A stretch of 32,016 bases of DNA from DHVE2 group archaeon (GTDB lineage Archaea > Thermoplasmatota > Thermoplasmata > Thermoplasmatales > Aciduliprofundaceae): the NCBI GenBank assembly GCA_015523125.1, contig WAKX01000022.1:1-32016 (forward strand), given 5' to 3'. The first letter of the stretch is position 1; every line of letters begins with the position of its first letter. The translations under genes were made by a program, and so were the position numbers. Shown one piece after another: positions 6,255-13,783 of this stretch. The notes below the pieces were generated by a model. The model had not been told where the DNA came from and made no database searches. It saw only the letters and a program-made list of their open reading frames with translations.

Positions 6255-7121
6255 TTATTTATATACTTTCTTCAGCGCCTGCGGGATTTCCCACGGGAAC
6301 TCTGCCACGGGCACGCCGGCTTCGTTGAACGCCTTGATTTTGCTCTCTGCTGTGCCCTTGCCTCTCGTGATTATTGCTCCCGCATGGCCCATGCGCTTGC
6401 CCGGAGGCGCGGAACGCCCTGCTATATACGCCACGACTGGCTTGCTCACATTCTTTTTGATGTATTCAGCCGCTTCCTCTTCCGCGGTGCCTCCTATTTC
6501 TCCAACTAAAACTATGGCTTCGGTGTCTTCGTCCTTCTCAAAGAGTTCTAGGACATCAACGAAGTTCAGGCCGGTGATTCTATCCCCACCCAAACCAATT
6601 ACGGTGCTCTGCCCGTAGCCGTTTAGGGTGAGAGCGTTCACAATTTCGTATGTGAGCGTGCCACTTCTTGATGCCACCGCAACCGTTCCCTTCTTGAATA
6701 TGTGGTTTGGCATTATACCCATCTTGGTCTTTCCCGGCACCGTGATTCCAGGGCCATTGGGACCTATCACAATATGTCCGTGGCTTCTCGCATAGGTAAC
6801 GATGTCCAGAGCATCGTGGAGAGGCACTTTTTCCGTCAGAATGTAAACAACGCGAATTCCGTTGTACATGGCTTCGAAAGCCGCATCCTTCACGAACGGG
6901 GCGGGCACTGTGATCATGGTTGCATCCGGTTCGTGAACTAATGTCTCTTCCACGGTGTCGTAAACGGGTACATCATGAACCTTCATTCCCCTCTTGCCGG
7001 GAGTTACCCCCGCTACAACCTTTGCACCGAACTTGATCATCTCCCCACTGTGGAAATGACCCTGATGTCCGGTTATTCCCTGCACGATTATCTTGGTGTT
7101 CTCATCAATTATCACGCTCAT
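6255..7121 (-). CDS. sucD: Succinate-CoA ligase (ADP-forming) alpha subunit
   Basis: Interconverts succinyl-CoA + ADP + Pi with succinate + CoA + ATP together with the beta subunit. 288 aa, the normal length. The N-terminal CoA-binding Rossmann part contains Gln-Gly-Ile-Thr-Gly-His-Gln-Gly (about 14-21), typical of SucD. The phosphorylated histidine is His246 in Gly-Lys-Arg-Met-Gly-His-Ala-Gly-Ala. Pro-Asn-Gly-Pro-Gly (about 120-125) is also characteristic. The start overlaps the sucC stop (ATGA), so the two subunits are co-translated. Last gene of the malic enzyme-sucC-sucD operon. In a fermenter this pair can make ATP from succinyl-CoA. The direction in vivo cannot be told from the sequence. 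Confidence 0.96.
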   Translation of the reverse strand: MSVIIDENTKIIVQGITGHQGHFHSGEMIKFGAKVVAGVTPGKRGMKVHDVPVYDTVEETLVHEPDATMITVPAPFVKDAAFEAMYNGIRVVYILTEKVPLHDALDIVTYARSHGHIVIGPNGPGITVPGKTKMGIMPNHIFKKGTVAVASRSGTLTYEIVNALTLNGYGQSTVIGLGGDRITGLNFVDVLELFEKDEDTEAIVLVGEIGGTAEEEAAEYIKKNVSKPVVAYIAGRSAPPGKRMGHAGAIITRGKGTAESKIKAFNEAGVPVAEFPWEIPQALKKVYK

Positions 7122-8224
7122 TGCGATCCCTCCATTATCGTCTTGAGTTTTTCAATCGCATGCCTCATGTCTGCGAAGGCATGAATTCCCGCGTCCGCGA
7201 GCATCTTGCGGCCCTCTTCTTCATGCACGCCGCTCAGGCGCACAACTATAGGCATATCTATATTGAAAGTTTCCTTCGCAGCTATAATTCCCTGCGCCAC
7301 GGTGTCGCATTTCGTAACACCACCGAATATGTTCACGAGAATCGCCTCAGGGTTCGCCTTCAAAACATATGTGAACGCATTCTTAGTTATATCCACACTA
7401 TCCGTTCCACCCAAATCCAAGAAGTTTCTGGGCTTGAGCCCGTAGAGGAGAAGGGTATCCAAGGTAGCCATTGTGAGCCCAGCGCCATTAGCGATTACTC
7501 CAACATTGCCATCAAGTTCAACGAACGCGTAGCCCGCTTTATTCGCCTCTAGCTCCAGCGGGGTTTTCTCCTCAGCATTCTCCTCCAAGTCCTTGTGCCT
7601 GTAGAGCGAGTCGGAATCTATCACGACTTTGGAATCCGCGGCGATTAGCTTTCCCTCGCTCAGAACGAGAGGATTGATTTCAACCAGCTCGGCATCGTAC
7701 TCGCGGAACATGCGGTAGAGATTCATCAGAATCTTCGTGAACTGCTTCGCTAAATCCCCTGTGAAACCCATCTTCTTGGAAAGTGCACGGCCAACGAAGG
7801 GTTGTACACCTATTTCCGGATTTACGCGGTATTTGAATATTCTCTCGTCCGGTACGCTCTCGATCTCCACTCCGCCTTCAGGCGAGGCCATTATAAGAGG
7901 CGCACGAGTTGAACGATCTATGAGAATACTCAGATAGTACTCCTTTTCGATTTTCAGCTTCTCTTCCACCAAAACCGCGCGAACCTTGTGCCCTTTGATT
8001 TCCATCGATAGAATTTCCTTAGCTTTCTCCACGGCTTCATCTCTGGTGGAAGCGAATTTCACTCCTCCGCTCTTGCCGCGTCCTCCTGTGAGAACCTGCG
8101 CTTTTATAACGACGTCCTTTGTCACATCCTTTATATCCTCTGGCTTGAAAGCCACGTATCCCTCAGGTGTCGGAACGCCAAATTTCCGATATAGTGCTTT
8201 TCCTTGGTATTCGTACAGATTCAT
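7118..8224 (-). CDS. sucC: Succinate-CoA ligase (ADP-forming) beta subunit
   Basis: Nucleotide- and succinate-binding partner of SucD. 368 aa. N-terminal ATP-grasp domain opening Met-Asn-Leu-Tyr-Glu-Tyr-Gln-Gly-Lys-Ala, as in most SucC proteins. The nucleotide-binding Gly-Gly-Arg-Gly-Lys-Ser-Gly-Gly is at 47-54, and Val-Glu-Ile-Asn-Pro-Leu-Val in mid-protein is a metal/ATP site. The C-terminal ligase domain has Asn-Ile-Phe-Gly-Gly-Val-Thr-Lys-Cys-Asp (near residue 310). It starts 12 bp after the malic enzyme stop and overlaps sucD by 4 bp. It appears complete with no unusual residues. Confidence 0.96.
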   Translation of the reverse strand: MNLYEYQGKALYRKFGVPTPEGYVAFKPEDIKDVTKDVVIKAQVLTGGRGKSGGVKFASTRDEAVEKAKEILSMEIKGHKVRAVLVEEKLKIEKEYYLSILIDRSTRAPLIMASPEGGVEIESVPDERIFKYRVNPEIGVQPFVGRALSKKMGFTGDLAKQFTKILMNLYRMFREYDAELVEINPLVLSEGKLIAADSKVVIDSDSLYRHKDLEENAEEKTPLELEANKAGYAFVELDGNVGVIANGAGLTMATLDTLLLYGLKPRNFLDLGGTDSVDITKNAFTYVLKANPEAILVNIFGGVTKCDTVAQGIIAAKETFNIDMPIVVRLSGVHEEEGRKMLADAGIHAFADMRHAIEKLKTIMEGSQ

Positions 8225-8236
8225 GACTCATACCCC

Positions 8237-9577
8237 CTACTCTTTGTATTGTCGAATATATCCATGCTTCATCAAAAACTGAACTTTATCACGTGCCTCT
8301 TTTATTATTTTCTCCGCGTTTTCATAAATCTCACTTCTGGAGAGTTTCTTTCTGGCAACTCCCTGCTCCATGGCTTTCATCGCCACTGCTGTAGCTTCTC
8401 TCGGAAATACTATCCAATCGTCCATTGTAGGAATTATATAATCTTCGCTCAATCCTTTCTCTTCAGCCACCTTTGCAAGCTCATAAGCGGCGGCTATCGC
8501 CATTTCATCGGTTATAGTCTTTGCATGCACATCCAAAGTACCCCTGAATATTCCAGGGAACCCCAGTGAGTTATTTACCTGATTCGGGAAATCTGAGCGG
8601 CCTGTAGCCACTATCCTTGCACCGGCCTCCTTTGCATCCCACGGCCATATGTCCGGTAAAGGATTAGACACGGAGAAAACAATTGCATCATCGTTCATTT
8701 CCTTTACCCACTCTTTCTTTATTAATCCTGGTTTAGCTTTGGACGCTGAAACCATGATATCTGCACCTTTCATTGCATCTTCAATTCCCCCAATAATTCC
8801 TTCTCCATTTGTTATCTTAGCAAACTTCCACTTGTACGGATTTGTCTTTTCTAAATCTGTGCGGCCGGGATGAAGAGTTCCTTTGCTATCAACCATCACT
8901 ATATTCTTCGGCGGCACACCTGCAGCTATAAGTATCCTCACAAAGGCTATGTTTGCAGCTCCTGCCCCAATAATTGCAAATTTAGCCTCGTTTAATTTCT
9001 TTCCTACTACTTTCAAAGCCCCAATCACCCCTGCCAACTCCACAGCCGCTGTGCCTTGCTGATCATCATGCCAAACAGGGATATCCGATTCTTCCCTAAG
9101 TCTGTCCAATATGTAGAAGCACTTTGGAGATGAAATATCCTCTAAATTTATGCCTCCAAATGTTGGAGATATGGCCTTCACAGTCTCTATGAACTTGTCC
9201 GGATCCTTTGCATCGAGCATGATGGGAAAAGCATCCACGCCCCCCAAGTACTTGAAAAGAAGCGCTTTTCCTTCCATAACGGGCAGTCCTGCGAGTGGGC
9301 CGATATCTCCAAGTCCTAACACTCTCGTTCCATCAGATACTACTGCCACATAGTTCCACTTGTTTGTATGCTCAAATACCTTATCCGGATTCTTTGCTAT
9401 ATCCTTGCACGGCTCCGCCACACCAGGGGTATACCATACTCCAAAATCTTGGAATGTATTTATAGGCACCTTTGGTATCACTTCTATTTTTCCCCTGTAA
9501 TAAGGATGCATTTTCATTGCTTTTCTTGCGGGCTCTTCTGCTTTTTTAATAAGCTCTTCCTCTGTTACTTTTTCCAT
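8237..9577 (-). CDS. maeB: NAD(P)-dependent malic enzyme (malate dehydrogenase, decarboxylating)
   Basis: Oxidative decarboxylation of malate to pyruvate and CO2, or the reverse, with Mg/Mn and NAD(P). 446 aa from ATG 9577. This start has a GGTGAT ribosome site 4 nt upstream, and the TATA box at 9612-9620 puts the mRNA start near 9590, so an in-frame ATG at 9604 is probably untranscribed. Seen: catalytic Tyr49 (Tyr-Thr-Pro-Gly-Val-Ala), catalytic Lys104 (Met-Glu-Gly-Lys-Ala), metal ligands Asp171-Asp172 (His-Asp-Asp-Gln-Gln-Gly), dinucleotide loop Gly-Ala-Gly-Ala-Ala-Asn (204-209), and Ser-Asn-Pro in the substrate site. The short size without a phosphotransacetylase domain is the archaeal/Gram-positive form. 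First gene of an operon with sucC and sucD. Cofactor choice cannot be read. Confidence 0.94.
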   Translation of the reverse strand: MEKVTEEELIKKAEEPARKAMKMHPYYRGKIEVIPKVPINTFQDFGVWYTPGVAEPCKDIAKNPDKVFEHTNKWNYVAVVSDGTRVLGLGDIGPLAGLPVMEGKALLFKYLGGVDAFPIMLDAKDPDKFIETVKAISPTFGGINLEDISSPKCFYILDRLREESDIPVWHDDQQGTAAVELAGVIGALKVVGKKLNEAKFAIIGAGAANIAFVRILIAAGVPPKNIVMVDSKGTLHPGRTDLEKTNPYKWKFAKITNGEGIIGGIEDAMKGADIMVSASKAKPGLIKKEWVKEMNDDAIVFSVSNPLPDIWPWDAKEAGARIVATGRSDFPNQVNNSLGFPGIFRGTLDVHAKTITDEMAIAAAYELAKVAEEKGLSEDYIIPTMDDWIVFPREATAVAMKAMEQGVARKKLSRSEIYENAEKIIKEARDKVQFLMKHGYIRQYKE

Positions 9578-9611
9578 TTTAATCACCGGCAAGCTGTATG
9601 CCATACATTAT

Positions 9612-9620
9612 CTTATACTT
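9612..9620 (-). promoter_or_regulatory. TATA box of the malic enzyme-sucC-sucD operon
   Basis: Minus-strand AGTATAAGA, about 26 nt before a likely start near 9590. This leaves a short leader holding GGTGAT before ATG 9577, and the box settles the start codon. Confidence 0.5.
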
Positions 9621-9699
9621 TCCGCCTAATTCCTGCAGCAAAGGAATATCAATGAATTCCAAATAAAGATTACCATAAACAAATATAATCTAAAAGTAC

Positions 9700-9759
9700 G
9701 GACATATAGAAAAACAAAGAGAAATCGTGCCATGATGGCACTTTAAAAATCCTGTTTCT
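9700..9759 (-). terminator. Likely terminator after the hdr-fumarate reductase operon
   Basis: The 15-bp inverted repeat GTGCCATGATGGCAC (9727-9741; 5-7 bp stem) follows the last gene of the operon. On the minus strand it is followed by T-rich sequence including TTTCTCTTTGTTTTTC. The rest of the gap up to 9605 is AT-rich and holds only the malic enzyme promoter. Confidence 0.45.
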
Positions 9760-11457
9760 TCACTGCATCACCGGCAGGTCAATCTTCCTCGCCAGCACTC
9801 TCTTTCCGCGGTAATCCGGTAGGAGAATCGGAGACCTGCGCTCTGGAGGCACGTTGATCTTCTTCACCTCTTCCGTGAAGAGTTTCACATGCTTCAGAGT
9901 CAATTTTCCGGGTTTTCCAGTACTGCGGGCAACCTTAGCTGCGCTTATGCCTGCTCTTCTTCCGAACACGTTGTAATCGAGCAGAGAATTGCCCATTAGA
10001 CGATTCTTTCCGTGCACTCCACCTTCCACTTCTCCGCCCGCGAAGAACCTCGGGTATGGCGAGCCATCACCTCTAAGGACTTGCGCATTGGCATTTATCT
10101 CAACACCACCATTCTGATAGTGCAGGGTGGGGAACACTAAAATCGGGTCCTTGGTCATATCTATACCGAATCTCTTGTACATGCGGTACATTGCATCTAA
10201 ATTCTTTCGTATTGCACCTTCACCTTGCAATTCTTCAATCATGGGTGAATCGAGCCACACACCGCGCATCCCTGTAGGGGTCTTCACGCAGTTACCCTTA
10301 CCAAAGCATTCCCGTATAAACATAGATGCTTCAACATCCCTCGGTTCCAACGGGAACACAAATCTTTCACCGTATTTATTAACCGGAGTAGCGCCCATTG
10401 TTCTAACTTTCTCTGTAATAAGTAAGCCAACTATCTGCTCAGGATACGCCGCTCCGGTTGGGTGGTACTGCACAGATTCCAGATCCCTCAGCCTTGCGCC
10501 TGCGCGATAAGCCATCACGAGTCCATCAGCTGTAGCCCCATAGTGATTCGTCGTCGGGAACCCACGTATATGCAATCTACCCCAGCCACCAGTAGCAAGC
10601 ACCGTGGATTTTGCCCTTACCACATAGTATTCCTTAGTCTCCATGTTCCACAGAATCGCTCCTCCTATCTCGCCATCTTCAGTGGTGATTAACTCAACGG
10701 CAGGGCTGAACTCTAACACAGGAATTTCCCGATTCCTCGCTTCATCCCTTATCACGCGCATGATCTCCATTCCTGTATAATCCTTTGCAGAGTGCATCCT
10801 TCTGCGCGAGGTGCCACCACCCCATCTCTCTATGAAGTTGCCCTTCTCGTCCTTGTCATACATCACTCCTAACTCTTCGTGCCATTTTATTATTTTAGGC
10901 GCATCCTCTGTGAGTGCCTTCACCAATTCGTGCTTGTTGGCGAAATGTCCTCCGCCTAAAACATCCATATAATGTATAATCGGGGAATCCCAAGGTCTAT
11001 CCGCTGCCTGAATACCGCCCTGAGCCATCATAGAATTCGCATCTCCGTGCCTGAGCTTCGTCGCTATCAGGATATTCTCCGCGGGCACGCCTTCGTAATT
11101 GGCCCAGAGTGCAGCAACGGTACCTGCGCCGCCACCGCCAATTACAAGAACATCCACATCGTAATCAATATCGTTCAAATCAACTTCATCGGGATTCAGC
11201 GCTGGCCACGCTTCTAAGATATCTGCAACTTCATTGGGCACAATCTCGCCTTGATTAACACCAACTCTTAGTTTTCTCTTTCCACCAGGTGCATAATCAG
11301 GATGGAACTTGCTCAAAACTTCTTCTCTCTCTTCATCGCTGAGAGCCAACTCCTTTTCCTTCTCCTTTTCTTTTATTCTCTGGTCCCTCGTCTTTTCAAC
11401 CATCTCTATGCTTTCCCTCATGTATTCGGGGTATCCATCAATAAGTTTCAGGGTCAT
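9760..11457 (-). CDS. Fumarate reductase/succinate dehydrogenase-family flavoprotein subunit (Hdr-linked)
   Basis: FAD subunit that would reduce fumarate or oxidise succinate. 565 aa. Residues 1-100 are an unusual charged extension (Lys/Glu-rich 20-50). The FAD Rossmann motif Gly-Gly-Gly-Gly-Ala-Gly is at 107-112. The Ala-Gln-Gly-Gly segment is at 145-148. The position that in membrane Frd/Sdh is the histidine covalently bound to FAD aligns with Asn141, so FAD is probably non-covalent, as in L-aspartate oxidase. Active-site features follow: Tyr-His-Pro-Thr-Gly, the Thr-Glu-Lys-Val-Arg-Thr arginine segment, His-Tyr-Gln-Asn-Gly-Gly, and the C-terminal Gly-Gly-Glu-Val-Glu-Gly-Gly-Val-His-Gly...Gly-Asn-Ser-Leu-Leu-Asp FAD signature. 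It follows the FrdB-like gene by 1 bp and ends an operon of Hdr genes with no membrane anchor. A thiol:fumarate reductase (TfrA)-like role is the best fit; another 2-enoate substrate is possible. Confidence 0.85.
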   Translation of the reverse strand: MTLKLIDGYPEYMRESIEMVEKTRDQRIKEKEKEKELALSDEEREEVLSKFHPDYAPGGKRKLRVGVNQGEIVPNEVADILEAWPALNPDEVDLNDIDYDVDVLVIGGGGAGTVAALWANYEGVPAENILIATKLRHGDANSMMAQGGIQAADRPWDSPIIHYMDVLGGGHFANKHELVKALTEDAPKIIKWHEELGVMYDKDEKGNFIERWGGGTSRRRMHSAKDYTGMEIMRVIRDEARNREIPVLEFSPAVELITTEDGEIGGAILWNMETKEYYVVRAKSTVLATGGWGRLHIRGFPTTNHYGATADGLVMAYRAGARLRDLESVQYHPTGAAYPEQIVGLLITEKVRTMGATPVNKYGERFVFPLEPRDVEASMFIRECFGKGNCVKTPTGMRGVWLDSPMIEELQGEGAIRKNLDAMYRMYKRFGIDMTKDPILVFPTLHYQNGGVEINANAQVLRGDGSPYPRFFAGGEVEGGVHGKNRLMGNSLLDYNVFGRRAGISAAKVARSTGKPGKLTLKHVKLFTEEVKKINVPPERRSPILLPDYRGKRVLARKIDLPVMQ

Positions 11458-11458
11458 T

Positions 11459-12277
11459 TTAATCCTCTCCCATAAGTTCTAACGGATCTTCAATCAATTT
11501 TTCCTCCTTCTCTCTTCCTTCATAAAGAATCTTGTAGTAAAGCGACTTGAATTCTTCTGGATTTTCTCTCAATTTAGCAAGATTCTCGAAGGGCTTCTCG
11601 TACATTCCGCTCTCTATCTCTTTCAATCTTCTTGCAAGCCACTTGCTCTTCGGCTGGTAATATTTCCCGTACAATCTGCGCGCGAATTGAGCCATGTGGT
11701 AATGCTGTATTTCCGCAGGGCATCTCAATGAGCAAAGACCGCACTGAATGCAGTCAAAGCTCAGCTCCGCCACTTTCTTTATGTCGCCGCGAATAGCATA
11801 TTGAATGTAGTACATCACATCTAACTCCTGCGGGCAGGCCTTGGTGCACGTGTTGCACGACACACATCTCGCTATTTCAGGGTAATACTCCAAAAGTGTC
11901 GTCGGGGTAGGTTCAATTTTGTCAAGGTCATAAGTAGCCTTATTTGCAGGCACAAACGGAATCTGCGAGAGGTACATTCCGTCCTCTACAGTGGTCTGAC
12001 AGGCCAATGCTGTCCTGAATCTGTACTCCCCTTTCTTACGATACACGGTTGCGCAGGCACCGCAAAACCCTGCACGGCATCCAGAGCTTCGTATGAATCG
12101 ATAGCCCGCATACTCCAAGGCCTTCATTATTGTTAGTCCAGCAGGCACCCTGTAGGGCTTGCCCATAACATAGATTGTAACCCAATGCTCCACATCCTCT
12201 GGTGGCGATGCTGCCTTCTTGATATCATCCATTATCTGCTTGCTATCCACATCCAAGATTTCTATCTTCTTGCCCAT
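11459..12277 (-). CDS. Fumarate reductase/succinate dehydrogenase iron-sulfur subunit, HdrC-like clusters, no CCG domain
   Basis: Electron-transfer partner of the flavoprotein. 272 aa from ATG 12277, which shares a base with the upstream stop (TGATG) and has GGGGTGA 6 nt before it; a GTG one codon earlier is less likely. The N-terminal [2Fe-2S] ferredoxin domain has Cys67, Cys72, Cys75 and Cys93. Two C-x2-C-x2-C-x3-C-Pro sets (138/141/144/148 and 176/179/182/186) would hold two [4Fe-4S] clusters. Ordinary SdhB has one [4Fe-4S] and one [3Fe-4S] set, so this part looks like HdrC. Methanogen TfrB carries a C-terminal CCG (HdrB-like) domain; here it is missing, and a separate HdrB is encoded in the same operon. 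Residues 190-272 are helical and charged. Soluble; no anchor gene nearby. Confidence 0.87.
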   Translation of the reverse strand: MGKKIEILDVDSKQIMDDIKKAASPPEDVEHWVTIYVMGKPYRVPAGLTIMKALEYAGYRFIRSSGCRAGFCGACATVYRKKGEYRFRTALACQTTVEDGMYLSQIPFVPANKATYDLDKIEPTPTTLLEYYPEIARCVSCNTCTKACPQELDVMYYIQYAIRGDIKKVAELSFDCIQCGLCSLRCPAEIQHYHMAQFARRLYGKYYQPKSKWLARRLKEIESGMYEKPFENLAKLRENPEEFKSLYYKILYEGREKEEKLIEDPLELMGED

Positions 12278-13344
12278 CACTCTTCACCCCCAAATAGGCC
12301 TTCGAACTCATGCAACTCATCCTCACGGAAGTCCATGACCGGAGGAATGTCATCGTTCACACCGGGCTTGTAGTTGAACACCTTCTGCAAATCGTTACCC
12401 ACTATTCCGAATAGTCTGTAAAGAGGGATATCCATCGGACAAGCCTGCTGGCAGAGACCACAGCCTATGCACGAGGTACCCATATGAATCAACCTGCCCA
12501 CATGGAAGAGAGATTTATCCGTAGGCAATCGAATTCCATCCTTGTCATCCGCCCAGTTATAAAATTTGTTGGATTCGTAATCAAACACGCTGTGATCTTC
12601 GAAGAAGCACTCTTTGCAGAAGCAAATTGGGCACATGTCCTTGCAGTTGTGGCAATTCAAGCAAGAGGATAAGAATTCTTCCAAGCCCTTTCTTCCGCCG
12701 GTGATGCGCTCCTCTTTGAGCCATTTCTCCCTGTTATCCCTATGCAATTTAACCCAGGAACTATCATCTCTCTCTCCTTCATTTATGCCCATTCCAGCGA
12801 GGAACTCTTTCCCTTTATCGCTCAGGGAGAAGAACACAGGCTCAGTAGTGTTCACTATACCTAATCCAATATCGCCCACGCCTTTTATGGGCGTTGGATA
12901 CTCACAAACACTGCACGATTCCCTTATTTTGTTGCTTATTTTTCCGCTCTTCATCTCCTCTATCAACTTCTCAGAGCTTGTTGGCTCATACTTGTAATTT
13001 CTTGCGTGAACGGTACCGGGGCAATCGTAAGTCAACACGATAATATTCTCCGGATTGATCTGGTTGAACTTTACCAATTCCTTGTATGTGCGGGATTCGC
13101 AGGGTCTTAGTATAGCCAAAAGTTTTCTCTCGGATTTCTTCAATTTGGTTATTCTTCGAATCATGTCAGCTCCGTTCCACTGCATGACCGGCGCTATTGG
13201 AGTTAATTTATCCACATCTTCTTTTTTCGTTATAAGAGCATATGTGTACGAATCCTGCGTAGCGGAAGGAGCCATCACCGCTTCTATAAGCCCCTTCTCA
13301 AATGCATCCTTTATGAATTTTTTGAGCATTTCGTTCTCAGTCAA
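12277..13344 (-). CDS. FrhB/FdhB-like iron-sulfur oxidoreductase subunit
   Basis: The start is TTG 13344: the preceding AGGAGGTGA is a near-perfect ribosome site ending 5-6 nt before it, whereas the GTG at 13353 lies inside that site. 355 aa. The N-terminal part has Leu-Arg-Pro-Cys-Glu-Ser-Arg-Thr-Tyr-Lys-Glu-Leu (about 80-92), as in proteins related to the F420-reducing hydrogenase/formate dehydrogenase beta subunit, then Cys-Ser-Val-Cys near residue 145. The C-terminal half holds a cysteine-dense Cys-Leu-Asn-Cys-His-Asn-Cys-x3-Cys-Pro-Ile-Cys-Phe-Cys-x2-Cys block and a classic Cys-Ile-Gly-Cys-Gly-Leu-Cys-x3-Cys-Pro set, enough for at least two [4Fe-4S] clusters. It probably brings electrons in or out for the Hdr complex (F420H2, NAD(P)H or ferredoxin; the carrier cannot be read). 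It overlaps both neighbours. Confidence 0.72.
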   Translation of the reverse strand: MTENEMLKKFIKDAFEKGLIEAVMAPSATQDSYTYALITKKEDVDKLTPIAPVMQWNGADMIRRITKLKKSERKLLAILRPCESRTYKELVKFNQINPENIIVLTYDCPGTVHARNYKYEPTSSEKLIEEMKSGKISNKIRESCSVCEYPTPIKGVGDIGLGIVNTTEPVFFSLSDKGKEFLAGMGINEGERDDSSWVKLHRDNREKWLKEERITGGRKGLEEFLSSCLNCHNCKDMCPICFCKECFFEDHSVFDYESNKFYNWADDKDGIRLPTDKSLFHVGRLIHMGTSCIGCGLCQQACPMDIPLYRLFGIVGNDLQKVFNYKPGVNDDIPPVMDFREDELHEFEGLFGGEE

Positions 13345-13783
13345 CTTTTTCACCTCCTAAAGAATCTAAGTACTTGAAATCCGACGGTCCACGCTTCTTT
13401 ATGTAATCGGTGTACTCGTTCATCACCCTCGCAAATTTCGGACCCTCGCTTCCAGAAATCCATTCCAGAAGAACGCGGGTATCGTCGAATCCCAGGGATT
13501 TCAGAACGGTCTTCACGATTGCAACCCTTCTCCTTGCCTTGTAGTTCCCAGTTATGTAGTGGCAATCGCCTGGATGGCAACCACCAAGAATGGTCGCATC
13601 GGCACCTTCCTGCAGAGCGCGCACTAAGTACACGGGGTCAACGGTCGAAGAGCACATAACTCGTATAGGTCTTATGCTCGCAGGATAGTGCAGTCTCGAA
13701 GTTCCTGCAAGATCCGCAGCTGCGGATGTACACCAGTTGCAGAAGAATCCAACAATCACTGGGTCAAACTTTTTCTCGGTCAT
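13337..13783 (-). CDS. mvhD: MvhD-type (hydrogenase delta) iron-sulfur subunit
   Basis: Small [2Fe-2S] protein that in methanogens passes electrons between a hydrogenase or formate dehydrogenase and HdrA. 148 aa, the standard single-domain length. Conserved cysteines: Phe-Phe-Cys-Asn-Trp-Cys (about 14-17), Arg-Val-Met-Cys-Ser, and Gly-Gly-Cys-His-Pro-Gly-Asp-Cys-His-Tyr with following Gly-Asn, the family hallmark. Overlaps the HdrA-like gene by 4 bp (ATGA), and its 3' end carries the ribosome site of the next gene. No MvhA/MvhG hydrogenase subunits are present, so its partner here is probably the FrhB-like protein. Confidence 0.93.
   Translation of the reverse strand: MTEKKFDPVIVGFFCNWCTSAAADLAGTSRLHYPASIRPIRVMCSSTVDPVYLVRALQEGADATILGGCHPGDCHYITGNYKARRRVAIVKTVLKSLGFDDTRVLLEWISGSEGPKFARVMNEYTDYIKKRGPSDFKYLDSLGGEKVD

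Noticed and set aside
13350-13580. 76-codon minus-strand frame inside mvhD
   Set aside because: Shadow frame of a conserved gene; the mvhD frame has the expected cysteine motifs.
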